A stretch of 64,000 bases of DNA from FEN-299 sp963717945 (GCA_963717945.1 CAVQXT010000007.1:744001-808000); one strand, 5' to 3'. Counted from the stretch's first letter, positions 17,967-27,288 are shown. Program-made: numbers and translations. The notes: generated from the letters alone by a model not told the origin.

Positions 17967-19010
17967 GATGCCGTCCGCTCCGTCAGCCGTTTCACGGCGT
18001 TGATGGTCAGCGCGGTCACCAGGCTGCCGGCCACGATGGCGACCACGTAGACGAGGCGGTGGTCCACCACCGGCAGCACGATCGGGCCGCCGTGAGGAGC
18101 ATGATCCCCCACGCCGCCCAGCATCGCAACCACCGAGGCCACCATCGACCCGACCATGATCGACGGGATCACGCGCACCGGGTCCCCGGCCGCGAACGGG
18201 ATCGCGCCCTCGGTGATCCCGATGAGGCCCATGCCGAGCGCGGCGATGCCCGATTCCTTCTGCTCGTCGGTCCAGAGCCGCCGCCCGAGGAACGTCGCGA
18301 GCGCGAGGCCGAGCGGCGGCGTGCAGATCGCCGCGGCGCACGCGCCCATGACCGCGAAGTTCCCCTCCTTGATCATGGCGGCGCCGAAGAAGAACGCGGC
18401 CTTGTTCACCGGCCCGCCCATGTCGAACGCGATCATCGCCCCGAGCACCGCCGCGAGCGCCACCGCGTTGCCGCCGCTCATCGACTGCAGCCAGCCGCCG
18501 AGGAACCTCATCAGGTCCGCGATCGGCGCCCCCACCACCTTCAGCATCACCGTGCCGACGATGAGGCCGGAGACGATCGGGATGACCAGGATCGGCATGA
18601 TCGGCCGGAGGTACTTGTGGACCGGCAGTCTTCTTGAGCAGGTTCACGACGTGGCCGGCCAGCAGGCCCACGAGCAGCGCGCCCAGGAACCCGGCGTTGG
18701 TGGTGCCCGCGAGGTAGCCGCCCAGCAGGCCGGGCACCAGCCCGGGCTTGCCCGCCATGCCGTAGGCGATGAACCCGGCGAGCACCGGCATCGCCATCTT
18801 GAAGGCGGCGTCCCCGATGTCGAGGATCATCTTCAGCGTCGGCGCCGCCGAGAAGTCCGGGCCGCCGGCCGGCGTCATCGACCCGGGGTGGAGCATCGTG
18901 AGGAGCGCGATGGCGGTGGCGATGAGGATGCCGCCGCACGCGATCATCGGGATGACGTAGGACACGCCGGTGAGAAGGTACTGCTTGTGCTGCCGCCACG
19001 CCTGCTTCAT
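17963..19010 (-). CDS. PTS fructose-type IIC permease (one-base frameshift)
   Basis: Membrane transport subunit of the PTS, 348 aa after repair. The N-terminal half (YLLTGVSYVIPMIACGG to VVNLLKK) is read from 19010. At about 18630 one extra A shifts the frame; deleting it gives KKLPVHKYLRPIMPILVIPI and the rest of the protein. The sugar-binding GITEGAIPFA motif lies in the second half, as expected. Other typical segments are MIAFDMGGPVNKAAFFFG and GGVGDHAPHGGPI. First gene of a IIC-IIB-(HPr-EI-IIA) operon on the minus strand. Frameshift probably artefactual because both halves are fully conserved. Confidence 0.85.
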
Positions 19011-19070
19011 GCCCCCTCCGGGCCTCCGCCTCTCTCAGGGGTCGGAGCGGTTTTCTCCGGTCCCGCGAAT

Positions 19071-19099
19071 TTGAACACAAAAGCGTAATTGATGATAGT
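19071..19099 (+). promoter_or_regulatory. Possible sigma-70 promoter for the TPP enzyme
   Basis: TTGAAC at 19071-19076 and GATAGT at 19094-19099 are separated by 17 bases in the most AT-rich stretch of the gap between the divergent PTS and TPP-enzyme genes. Each box matches consensus at four of six positions, so this is only a candidate. Confidence 0.3.
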
Positions 19100-19119
19100 C
19101 TGCGCCGGGGAGGCGCGCG

Positions 19120-20790
19120 ATGCCGACTGTAGTGGAACGGATGGCCGCCACGCTCGCCGAGGCGGGCGTCGCACGCATGTATGGGTTGCCGGGCGGCGAG
19201 ATCCTCGACTTCATCGACGCGGCGCGTCGGGCCGGAATCGAGTTCGTCCTCACACGAGACGAGACGACGGCGGCCTTCATCGCCGACGCGGAAGGGTTCC
19301 TGACCGGGCGCCCCGCGGTCTGCGTCTCGACGCTCGGCCCGGGCGCCATCAACATGACGCTCGGTGTCGCCAACGCCTGGCTGGACCGATCGCCGGTCAT
19401 CGCCGTCAGCGCGTCGATGGCGACGGCGAGCGCGCCTTACGCGACACACCAGCAGATCGATTTGAGCGCGGTCTACCGGCCGTTCACCAAGGCGGCCCTC
19501 ACGCTCGGCGGCCGCAGCACCACGGCGACGATGCGCGAGGCCTGCCGGCTGGCGGTGGCGCCGCGGCCGGGACCCGTTCATATCGCCGTCCCGAGCGACG
19601 TGGCCAGGCTCGACGACCCGATCGAGGAGACCGCGTCCTGGTCGCTCGCGCCGCCCCCGCCGCCTCCGCCGAATTCGCGGGCTCTCGGCTTCGCCATCGG
19701 TCGGCTGCGCGCCGCGCGGCGTCCCGTGCTGCTGTTGGGCCTCGACCTCGACCAGCGCGCCCATCGCGACGCGGTCCGCCGCCTGGTGGATTGCCTCGAC
19801 GTGCCGGTGTTCGTCACGCCGAAGGTGAAGGGCCTGCTGCCCGAGGACCACCCGCGCTTCCTCGGCGTCTGCGGCGGCGTGGCCGGCGACGGGGCGATTC
19901 TCGACTTCTTCGACCGCGCCGACCTCCTGGTGGGCGTGGGCTACGACCCGGTGGAGTCCGACAAGCTCTGGCACCAGACCAACCCGATCGTCTCGCTCGG
20001 GCCGACATCGATCGCGGCCGGGGAATACCGGCCGCTGGTCGAGGTGACGGGCGACCTGCTCCGGACGATCGACACGGTGATCGCCGCCGCGCCAGGGCCG
20101 TTTGCCTGGACTGACCTCGAGCTGTCCGAGTTCCGGCGCGACCTGACCGAGCGGCTTCGGCCGTCGTCGCCGCCGGCCGCGGGCCTCTCGCCCTACGACG
20201 TGACCCGGTGCCTGCGGGAGGCCTGCCCGCGCGACACCATCGCCACCACCGACGTCGGGTCGGTGAAGTTCATCGTGTCGCAGGCGTGGCGCAGCGACGA
20301 GCCGTTCGGCTTCCTCGAGTCGAACGGCCTGTCCGCGATGGGCTACGCCCTGCCGGCGGCCATCGCGGCCAAGCTGCAATTCCCGCGGCGCCCCGTGCTG
20401 TGCACGGTCGGCGACGGCGGCCTCGGCATGCGCATGGCCGACATCGAGACCTGCGTCCGCCTGCGCCTGGCGATCCCCATCGTGGTCTTCAACGACGACG
20501 GGCTGAGCCTGATCAAGGTCGTGCAGCGGAAGAAGGGGTACGAGGACTACGGCGTGGGATACGGGCACGTCGATTTTGCCGCGGCCGGGGTGGCGCTTGG
20601 CGCGCGCGGGACGACCGCGCGCACGCTCGACGGGCTGGCGGCCGCCGTGTCCGAGGCCCTGGCCGCCGACGGCCCCACCGTCATCGACGTTCCCATCGAC
20701 CCGGCGGAGTATCACGCGCAGACGGCAAAGGCGGGGAAGCGGTGGCAGCTGGTGCGGATCATGGTTGGAGGACGGGGCACACGTGAGTAG
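19120..20790 (+). CDS. Thiamine diphosphate enzyme, acetolactate synthase-like
   Basis: TPP-dependent enzyme, 556 aa, with the three-domain layout of acetolactate synthase, benzoylformate decarboxylase and similar enzymes. The N-terminal domain has the catalytic Glu (E48 in TRDETTAAF) and GPGAINMTLGVANAW. The central domain spans about 190-330. The C-terminal domain has the TPP/Mg2+ motif GDGGLGM (from 431) followed about 25 residues later by NDDG. There is no small regulatory subunit nearby, so a catabolic decarboxylase or carboligase role is more likely than branched-chain amino-acid synthesis. It is divergent from the PTS operon and starts with ATG after GGGGAGG. Confidence 0.85.
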   Translation: MPTVVERMAATLAEAGVARMYGLPGGEILDFIDAARRAGIEFVLTRDETTAAFIADAEGFLTGRPAVCVSTLGPGAINMTLGVANAWLDRSPVIAVSASMATASAPYATHQQIDLSAVYRPFTKAALTLGGRSTTATMREACRLAVAPRPGPVHIAVPSDVARLDDPIEETASWSLAPPPPPPPNSRALGFAIGRLRAARRPVLLLGLDLDQRAHRDAVRRLVDCLDVPVFVTPKVKGLLPEDHPRFLGVCGGVAGDGAILDFFDRADLLVGVGYDPVESDKLWHQTNPIVSLGPTSIAAGEYRPLVEVTGDLLRTIDTVIAAAPGPFAWTDLELSEFRRDLTERLRPSSPPAAGLSPYDVTRCLREACPRDTIATTDVGSVKFIVSQAWRSDEPFGFLESNGLSAMGYALPAAIAAKLQFPRRPVLCTVGDGGLGMRMADIETCVRLRLAIPIVVFNDDGLSLIKVVQRKKGYEDYGVGYGHVDFAAAGVALGARGTTARTLDGLAAAVSEALAADGPTVIDVPIDPAEYHAQTAKAGKRWQLVRIMVGGRGTRE

Positions 20791-20964
20791 CTGGCGGCGG
20801 ACCGCTTGCATCGCAAGCCAGGAGGCTCGCGCCACCACACATTCGGCAGGACCGGCTTCCTGGCCGGCCGAACACCGCAGCGGCCGCAAGTCGCAAGCCG
20901 CGGGTCGCAAGCCGGGTGAAACCCTGCGACAATAGAGGTCCACATCCAACGCAGGGAGTGCTCG

Positions 20965-23322
20965 TTGAACCAGTCGCCCGTCATTCGTGCTCAGGGCGGC
21001 CCCGAGTCGGTCGAGGGGTCGTACGTCGAGAAGATCGCCGGAGAGCTGAAGGTCGCGCCCCGCCAGGTGGCGGCCACCGCGGCCTTGCTCGGTGAGGGCG
21101 CGACGGTCCCCTTCATTTCCAGGTACCGCAAAGAAGCCACGGGCAGCCTGGACGAGGTGGCCGTCGCCGCAATTCGCGACCGGCTCGCGCAGCTTGCCGA
21201 GCTCGACGACCGGCGCGCGGCTATCCTCGCGTCGCTGAAGGAGCGCGAGCTGCTGACCGACGCGCTGGCCGCGGCCGTGGCGGCCGCCGAGACGATGACG
21301 GCGCTCGAGGACGTCTACGCCCCCTACCGCCCGAAGCGGCGCACGCGCGCCACCATCGCCCGCGAGGCCGGCCTCGAGCCGCTCGCCGACCTCATCTTCG
21401 GCAGCCAGGCGGCCGTCGATCCAGCGGCAGAGGCCGCGTCGTTTGTCAGCCCCGAGAAGAACGTGCCGGACGTCGAGGCCGCCCTTGCCGGCGCGCGCGA
21501 CATCCTGGCCGAGCGGTTCAGCGACGATGCCGCCGCGCGCGCCGCGCTCAGACAGCTCTACTGGGCGCAGGGCGAGGTCCGGTCGGCCGTCGTGCCCGGC
21601 AAGGAGGAGGAGGGGGCGAAGTTCAAGGACTACTTCGACTGGACCGAGCCGCTGGCGCGGATCCCGAGCCATCGGATGCTCGCGATCCGCCGCGGGGAGG
21701 CCGAGGGATTCCTGCGCGTGCGCGTCGTGCCGCCCGAGGCCCCGGCGCTCGCCATCCTCGAGCGGCTCTTCCTGTCGGCCCCGGCGACTGCCGGCGGCGA
21801 GCAGGTGCGCCTCGCGGCGCACGACGGCTACAAGCGCCTGCTCGGCCCCGCGATCGAGGGAGAGACCCGGCTCGAGTCGAAGAAGAGGGCCGACGTCGAA
21901 GCCATCCGCGTCTTCGCCGACAACCTGCGCCAGCTCCTGCTCGCGCCGCCGCTCGGCCAGAAGCGGGTGCTGGCCATCGACCCCGGGTTCCGCACCGGCT
22001 GCAAGGTCGTCTGCCTCGACCCGCAGGGCAAGCTGCTGCATCACGACGTCGTCTACCCGACCGCGGCGTCGCGCTCGCACGAAGAGCACGCCGGCGGCAT
22101 CGTCAGGGCGCTGGTCCAGCGATTCCAGATCGAGGCCATCGCCATCGGCAACGGCACGGCGAGCCGCGAGGCCGAGCAGTTCGTCCGCGGGCTGGGCCTC
22201 CCGTCGTCGATCGTCATCGCGGCCGTGAACGAGAGCGGCGCGTCGATCTACTCGGCCAGCGATGTGGCTCGAGAGGAGTTCCCGGACCAGGACGTCACCG
22301 TGCGCGGGGCGGTCAGCATCGGCCGGCGCCTCGTGGACCCGCTGTCCGAACTGGTGAAGCTCGACCCGAAGTCGATCGGCGTCGGCCAGTACCAACACGA
22401 CGTGGATCAGTCCGCGCTCAAGTGCGGGCTGGACGACGTGGTCGTGTCGTGCGTCAACGGGGTCGGCGTCGAGCTGAACACGGCCAGCAAGCAACTGCTC
22501 GGCTACGTGTCGGGCCTCGGCCCGGCGCTCGCCGGGAAGATCGTGGCATTCCGAGACGAACACGGCGCGTTCAGGTCGCGGCGCGACCTGCTGCGGGTGC
22601 CCCGGCTCGGGCCGAAGGCGTTCGAGCAGTGCGCCGGGTTTCTCCGGGTCCGCGGCGGCGACCAGCCGCTCGACGCGAGCGCGGTGCACCCGGAGAGCTA
22701 CGGCGTCGTGGACCGGATGGCGCGCGACCTCGGGTGCGCGGTCGGCGACCTCATGCGCGACGGCTCGCTGCGGGCGAGAATCGTCCCCGAGCGGTACGTG
22801 ACCGACACGGTCGGTCTGCCGACGCTCAACGACATCCTCTCAGAGCTCGCGCGGCCCGGGCGCGACCCGCGCCACGAGTTCGAAGCGTTCAGCTTCAAGG
22901 AGGACGTCGGGAAGATCGAGGACCTGCAGCCGGGGATGAAGCTGCCGGGGATTGTCACCAACGTGGCCGCGTTCGGGGCCTTCGTGGACGTCGGCGTCCA
23001 CCAGGACGGCCTCGTGCACGTGAGCCAGCTCGCCGACCGCTTCGTCAAGGACCCGGCCGAGGTGGTGAAGGTCGGACAGAGGGTGACGGTGACGGTGCTC
23101 GAGATCGACCTGCCGCGCAAGCGGATCGCGCTGTCGATGCGGAGCGGGGCCCAGCCGGGGGCGACCCGCGAGGCCCGCCAGGCGCCTGCCCCGACGAGGC
23201 CTGCGGCGGAGCACAGGGCCGCGCCGAGGCCGCCCGCGCCGCGCCCGTCCGGCAGCGGCTCTGGAAGCGCGTTCGGCAACGCCCTCGCCGACGCCTTCAA
23301 GAAAGGCCGGAGCGTCTCCTGA
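20965..23322 (+). CDS. tex: Tex family RNA-binding protein
   Basis: Tex-type nucleic-acid-binding protein, 785 aa, thought to act in transcription and ribosome-linked RNA handling. The TTG start follows GCAGGGAG. Domains in order: N-terminal helical region (VEKIAGELKVAPRQVAATAALL), a YqgF/RuvC-like domain (LAIDPGFRTGCKVVCLD), helix-hairpin-helix motifs (LNTASKQLLGYVSGLGPALA, RVPRLGPKAFEQCAGFL) and one S1 domain at about 650-725 (PGIVTNVAAFGAFVDVG, LVHVSQLADRFV). The tail is Pro/Arg-rich, then NALADAFKKG. Length and order match the family. Single gene, no obvious partner. Confidence 0.93.
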   Translation: MNQSPVIRAQGGPESVEGSYVEKIAGELKVAPRQVAATAALLGEGATVPFISRYRKEATGSLDEVAVAAIRDRLAQLAELDDRRAAILASLKERELLTDALAAAVAAAETMTALEDVYAPYRPKRRTRATIAREAGLEPLADLIFGSQAAVDPAAEAASFVSPEKNVPDVEAALAGARDILAERFSDDAAARAALRQLYWAQGEVRSAVVPGKEEEGAKFKDYFDWTEPLARIPSHRMLAIRRGEAEGFLRVRVVPPEAPALAILERLFLSAPATAGGEQVRLAAHDGYKRLLGPAIEGETRLESKKRADVEAIRVFADNLRQLLLAPPLGQKRVLAIDPGFRTGCKVVCLDPQGKLLHHDVVYPTAASRSHEEHAGGIVRALVQRFQIEAIAIGNGTASREAEQFVRGLGLPSSIVIAAVNESGASIYSASDVAREEFPDQDVTVRGAVSIGRRLVDPLSELVKLDPKSIGVGQYQHDVDQSALKCGLDDVVVSCVNGVGVELNTASKQLLGYVSGLGPALAGKIVAFRDEHGAFRSRRDLLRVPRLGPKAFEQCAGFLRVRGGDQPLDASAVHPESYGVVDRMARDLGCAVGDLMRDGSLRARIVPERYVTDTVGLPTLNDILSELARPGRDPRHEFEAFSFKEDVGKIEDLQPGMKLPGIVTNVAAFGAFVDVGVHQDGLVHVSQLADRFVKDPAEVVKVGQRVTVTVLEIDLPRKRIALSMRSGAQPGATREARQAPAPTRPAAEHRAAPRPPAPRPSGSGSGSAFGNALADAFKKGRSVS

Positions 23323-23350
23323 CCGGCCGGTCTGTCCCTCTCATGTGATA

Positions 23351-23372
23351 GCGCAGGGCTTTAGCCCTGCGC
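23351..23372. terminator. Hairpin after tex
   Basis: Perfect 10-bp stem GCGCAGGGCT with a two-base loop, 28 bp after the tex stop. It resembles the 24-bp repeat units in having an AGGGCT/AGCCCT stem, but lacks their GTAGGGCG and TGCC ends. Probably a terminator. Confidence 0.55.
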
Positions 23373-23413
23373 CTTAACGGGAGTTGGCCTCCGGCGCGCT
23401 ACAATGGGCGGCC

Positions 23414-24622
23414 ATGGTAAAGGCGCTGACCTTTCTGCCGCTGTTCTACCTGTTCGGCGCGGCGGCCTTCGCCCAGGACGCGCCGGTGACCATCAAGGCG
23501 GGCACGCTCCTCGACGGCAAGGGCGGCGTGGCGCACAACGTGACGATCACCGTCCGCGGGGCCGTCATCGAGGCGATCGCGCCGTCCTCGGGCGGGGCGA
23601 CGTACGACTTCAGCCGCCTCACCGTGCTGCCCGGCCTCATCGACACCCACGTCCACCTCGCCTGGCACTTCGGCCCCGACGGCCGCTTCGAGCCGCGCGA
23701 CCCGTCGCCGTCGCGGCTGATGGGCTACGCGATGGAGAACGCCTACGCCACGCTCATGGCCGGCTTCACCACGGTGCAGAGCGTGGGCGACGCGGTGGAC
23801 AAGGACGTGCGCGAGGCCGTGGCCCGCGGAATCCTGCCGGGGCCGCGCGTGCTCACATGCGTCAGGGCGATCACGAGCCCCAACCTGACGGTGGACCAGA
23901 TTCGCGAGACCGTCCGAAAGCTCAAGGCGGACGGCGCCGACCTCATCAAGATCTTCGCGTCGAGGAGCATCCGCGACGGCGGCGGCCAGACGCTCAGCAA
24001 CGAGCAGATCCAGGCCGCGTGCGGCGAGGCGAAGGCGCTGGGGCTGCGCACGCTCGTGCACGTCTACGGGGCGGACACGATGAAGGTCGCCGCCGAGGCC
24101 GGGTGCACGACCGAGGAGCACGCGACGTTCGCCGACCGGAGCGCGCTCGAGTCGCTGGCCGCGCACGGCACGTACATCGACCCGAACATCGGCCTGGTGA
24201 AGCAGAACTACCTCGAGAACCGGGCGAAATACGACGGCATCGGCAACTACAACGCCGAGGGGTTCGCCGCGATGGAGAAGGCGATCCCCGTCGACCTGGC
24301 GATGTTCAAGCAGGCGCTGGCGACGCCGAAGCTGAAGATCGTCTTCGGCACCGACGCGGTGGCCGGCGCACACGGCCGCAATGCCGAGGAGCTCGTCTAC
24401 CGGGTGCAGAAGGGCGGACAGGATCCCGCCGCGGCGATCGTGTCGATCACGTCGCTCGCGGCCGAGTCGCTGGGCCTTTCGGGCCAGGTGGGCGCCGTCG
24501 CGCCAGGCATGGCCGCGGATCTGATCGCCGTGGACGGCGACCCGCTGAAGGACATCACCTCGCTGCGCCGGGTCGTGTTCGTGATGAAGGGCGGAACGGT
24601 CGTCAAGGCGCCGGCCAAGTAA
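23414..24622 (+). CDS. Secreted amidohydrolase (imidazolonepropionase-like)
   Basis: Metal-dependent amidohydrolase, 402 aa, exported by a signal peptide (LTFLPLFYLFGAAAFAQ). The start chosen is ATG 23414; an in-frame GTG 30 bp upstream would put charged residues before the signal. The metal motif H-x-H is in LPGLIDTHVHLAWH. Further ligands probably come from the His in TLVHVYG, the His in TTEEHATF and the Asp in VFGTDAVAG. The composite beta domain encloses the barrel (AGTLLDGKGG at the N-terminus, DLIAVDGDPLKDI at the C-terminus). Many secreted members act on peptides or prolidase-type substrates; the substrate here cannot be called. Confidence 0.85.
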   Translation: MVKALTFLPLFYLFGAAAFAQDAPVTIKAGTLLDGKGGVAHNVTITVRGAVIEAIAPSSGGATYDFSRLTVLPGLIDTHVHLAWHFGPDGRFEPRDPSPSRLMGYAMENAYATLMAGFTTVQSVGDAVDKDVREAVARGILPGPRVLTCVRAITSPNLTVDQIRETVRKLKADGADLIKIFASRSIRDGGGQTLSNEQIQAACGEAKALGLRTLVHVYGADTMKVAAEAGCTTEEHATFADRSALESLAAHGTYIDPNIGLVKQNYLENRAKYDGIGNYNAEGFAAMEKAIPVDLAMFKQALATPKLKIVFGTDAVAGAHGRNAEELVYRVQKGGQDPAAAIVSITSLAAESLGLSGQVGAVAPGMAADLIAVDGDPLKDITSLRRVVFVMKGGTVVKAPAK

Positions 24623-25276
24623 CGATCTCGAAGCAGGCAGTCAGCCGGCAGCGGACCACGGTCCGCAGACAGGGTGCGCCGAGGCTTGCAGCGGATCGCG
24701 CTGGCGCGGCCCGAAGCCCTCAGCCCTTCGTAAGGCCGAGGGCGTGCTCAGAAGATGGTGCCGGGGAAGTGTCGCGGCCGCGATTGTGAGTCGCCGGCCG
24801 GGCCGGGCGCCTCGCTCGTCGGCCGCTCCGCGGGCCGGGAAAGCGTCCTCGCGGTGCCGCGATTTCCGGATCCATGCGTCGGGCTGGCCCTATTCGCGCT
24901 GGATCGACCGCACGGGCTGCGCCCGGGAAATCACGGCACGCGCTCGTCGCTTTCCGTGTCGTCGTCGGCCGGCCCGCTCCGAAGGCCTCCTCGCGAGGCA
25001 TTCCGGCCCGCCGGCTCGATCCCGACTCGCGGCCGCTTGGCGAGGCGGCCCGGTCGGTCCTATGCCGCGCCGCAGGGACCTGCCCGAGCAAGGCGTAAAC
25101 CTGCCCCGACCGTGAGGCCCGGGAGGGGCCGCTTTGCGAGCGGCAGACCCGAGACGCGGCGTTCAATCGGGCGCGGCCGCCACATGCGGCGCCGTGCGCG
25201 GGAACTGCCATTGTCATGCGCCAGGGTGAGCCATGGCTCATGACGCAGTCAGGCGTAAGCCGCCAAGGAGTCCATC
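24623..25276. other. 654-bp gap without a recognisable gene
   Basis: No frame here has a start, ribosome site and protein-like composition; the frames that stay open are Arg/Pro/Ser-rich shadows. I looked for RNase P RNA, tmRNA, SRP RNA and tRNA signatures on both strands and saw none. Near the 3' end there is a perfect 14-bp palindrome TGAGCCATGGCTCA at 25227-25240, nested in GTCATG (25213-25218) and CATGAC (25239-25244). The gap may hold a long leader or an unknown structured RNA for the M55 peptidase gene. Confidence 0.5.
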
Positions 25277-26188
25277 ATGTCCCGACCGAACGCGTTCGTC
25301 GTGCTGTCGCTGGCGGTTCTGCTGTGCGCGGCCGCAAGCCCGCCGGCCTGGGCCCAGAAGACGGGGCCGAAGGTGTTCATCTCGGTGGACATGGAGGGGA
25401 TCTGGGGCGTCGTGCACGGCGACCAGGTGTCGTCCGCCTCGCCCGAGTACACGGCCGCCCGCCGCTGGATGGTCGAGGACGTCAACGCCGTGATCGCGGG
25501 ACTGCTGGAGGCCGGCGCGGGCGAGATCGTGGTCAACGACTCGCACGGCAGCATGCGGAACATCGTCGCCGACGCGCTCAACCCGAAGGCGTCGCTCATC
25601 ACCGGGTCGCCGAAACCGCTCTCGATGATGCAGGGGATCGACGCCACGTTCGACGCCGTCATCTTCGTCGGCTATCACGCCCGGGCGGGCACGGCGCCGG
25701 CCATCCTCGACCACACCATCTCCTCGTCGACGATCCGGTCGATCAAGGTGAACGGCCAGGAGCTGCCGGAGCTCGGCCTGAACGCGGCAATCGCCGGCTA
25801 CTACAAGGTGCCGGTGCTCATGCTCAGCGGGGACACGACGACGTGCGAGCAGGCGAAGTCGGTGCTCGGCCAGGGGCTCGTCACCGCGGCGGTGAAAGAG
25901 GCGACGGGCCGGACTGCCGCGCGGCTGTTCCCGCTCGAGCAGGCCAGGGCGCGGCTGCGCGAGGCGGCTCGCGAGGCGCTCGGGAAGCGGGCGTCGATCC
26001 AGCCGTTCCGGATCGCGGCGCCCTACACGGTGGAGGTGGACTTCCACAACTCGGCGCAGGCCGAGCTGCCGCTCCTGCTGCCCGGCGTCAAGCGCACCGG
26101 CGCCAGGTCGGTGTCGGTCACCGGCACCGACTACATCGAGACGGTCAAGCTGGTGCGCGCGGTCATCGCGCTGGCGGGGGTGAGCTAA
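25277..26188 (+). CDS. Secreted M55 family D-aminopeptidase
   Basis: Zinc peptidase related to DppA (family M55), 303 aa, exported by a signal peptide ending PPAWAQ at about residue 26. The family's metal motif D-x-E is in ISVDMEGIWGV, followed by NDSHGSM and FVGYHARAG, which contribute further ligands. DppA-type enzymes cleave D-Ala dipeptides from peptidoglycan turnover; a periplasmic version would fit wall recycling. The start ATG follows AAGGAG by six bases. It is preceded by an unusually long gap and followed by the second copy of the GTCACGCGTGAC hairpin. Confidence 0.85.
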   Translation: MSRPNAFVVLSLAVLLCAAASPPAWAQKTGPKVFISVDMEGIWGVVHGDQVSSASPEYTAARRWMVEDVNAVIAGLLEAGAGEIVVNDSHGSMRNIVADALNPKASLITGSPKPLSMMQGIDATFDAVIFVGYHARAGTAPAILDHTISSSTIRSIKVNGQELPELGLNAAIAGYYKVPVLMLSGDTTTCEQAKSVLGQGLVTAAVKEATGRTAARLFPLEQARARLREAAREALGKRASIQPFRIAAPYTVEVDFHNSAQAELPLLLPGVKRTGARSVSVTGTDYIETVKLVRAVIALAGVS

Positions 26189-26191
26189 TCG

Positions 26192-26280
26192 GGCTGCAGG
26201 CTTCGGGCCTCGGGCTTCGGGCCTTGTCACGCGTGACAGCCGCGACGTGGCCTGAAGCCCGAGGCCCGGAGCCCGTAGCC
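26192..26280. repeat. Long hairpin repeat with GTCACGCGTGAC core, copy 2
   Basis: CTTCGGGCCTCGGGCTTCGG-type left arm and GGCCTGAAGCCCGAGGCC-type right arm enclose GTCACGCGTGAC at 26226-26237. The core is identical to that at 17627-17638 while the arms are similar but not the same. It sits between converging genes and may end transcription from both sides. Confidence 0.75.
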
Positions 26281-26301
26281 TGTTGTGGCCGCGGGCCTTC
26301 G

Positions 26302-27288
26302 CTACCGGCAGTCGACCAGCACCCGCCCGAGGGCGGTGCGGTTCATCAGCGTGCCGCACGCCGGGATCACTTCGGCCAGCGGCACCGTCCGGCTGACGAT
26401 CCGGTCAAGCGACGGCGGCTTGAGGTCCGCGCCCAGGCGGTTCCAGATCGACGCCCGGAGCGGCATCGGACAGTTCCCAGAGCTGCTGCCGAGCAGGCTC
26501 ACGCCGCGCAGGATCAGCGGGAACACCGTGGCGTCCAGCGCGGGCGACGCGGCGTTGCCCACGCACGCGACGTTTCCCCAGAGGCCCACGTGCCGGATCA
26601 GGCCGGCGAGCACCGGCCCACCGACGTTGTCGATGACGCCGCCGAATCGCGTCGACTCGAGCGGCCGCGTGCCAAGCGCGAGGGCCTCCGGCGTGGAAAC
26701 CTCGTCAGCCCCGAGCGATCGCAGGTAGGCGTCGTGCTCGGGCCGCCCCGACACCGCCACCACCCGGTAGCCGCGCCGCTTCAGCATCGCGACGGCCGCC
26801 GACCCGACGCCTCCCGTCGCGCCGGTCACCGCGATCGGCCCCTGCTCCGGCGACTGGCCGTTGACCTCCATCCGGTGCAGCGCCAGCGCGGCGGTGAACC
26901 CCGCGGTGCCCAGCGCCATCGCCTCGCGCGAATCGAGGCCGGGGGGCATCGGCACCACCCAGTCGGCCGGCGCCCGGACCGCCTGCGCGAAACCCCCGTC
27001 GTGCGTTTCGCCGAGGCCCATCCCGTTGACCAGCACCGCGTCGCCCGCCTGGAACCGCGGGTCCGACGACGACTCGACGCGCCCGGCCACGTCGATGCCG
27101 GCGTCGATCGGGAACCGCTTGTAGATCGGCGCGCGCCCGGTCACGCCCAGGGCGTCCTTGAAGTTGATCCCCGACCATTCGGCGCGGATGACCACCTCGC
27201 CGGGCGTGAGGTCGTCGATGGGGACTTCGACCATGCGGGCGACGACGCCCGCGGTCTCGCGGAACACGCGGCAGGCGAGTGGCGGCAT
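26302..27288 (-). CDS. acuI: AcuI/YhdH-type NADPH-dependent acrylyl-CoA reductase
   Basis: Zinc-free medium-chain reductase, 328 aa, of the YhdH/AcuI group, which reduces acrylyl-CoA and similar enoyl compounds to the saturated thioester. N-terminal GroES-like domain with SGINFKDALGVTG and PIDAGIDVAGRV. The Rossmann domain has VTGATGGVGSAAVAML followed by the family mark VVAVSGRPEHDAYLRSLGA. No catalytic zinc cysteines are present, as expected. The end shows the usual GRVLVDCR tail. Single gene, divergent from the MBL hydrolase gene at 27378 with an 89-bp gap. Confidence 0.88.
   Translation of the reverse strand: MPPLACRVFRETAGVVARMVEVPIDDLTPGEVVIRAEWSGINFKDALGVTGRAPIYKRFPIDAGIDVAGRVESSSDPRFQAGDAVLVNGMGLGETHDGGFAQAVRAPADWVVPMPPGLDSREAMALGTAGFTAALALHRMEVNGQSPEQGPIAVTGATGGVGSAAVAMLKRRGYRVVAVSGRPEHDAYLRSLGADEVSTPEALALGTRPLESTRFGGVIDNVGGPVLAGLIRHVGLWGNVACVGNAASPALDATVFPLILRGVSLLGSSSGNCPMPLRASIWNRLGADLKPPSLDRIVSRTVPLAEVIPACGTLMNRTALGRVLVDCR

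Noticed and set aside
18547..22689. Minus-strand open frame of about 1380 codons opposite the TPP enzyme and tex
   Set aside because: Low-complexity antisense shadow; both plus-strand genes have complete family motifs.
24755..25243. Possible 162-codon protein in the long gap
   Set aside because: Arg/Pro/Ser-rich with no ribosome site, signal or motif; looks like high-GC chance.
24623..25276. RNase P RNA, tmRNA, SRP RNA or tRNA in the long gap
   Set aside because: No conserved cores or cloverleaf seen on either strand.
17627..26237. GTCACGCGTGAC as a further Crp/Fnr operator
   Set aside because: Half-site and spacing differ from TGTNC-N6-GNACA, and the sites sit inside terminator-like hairpins at gene ends.
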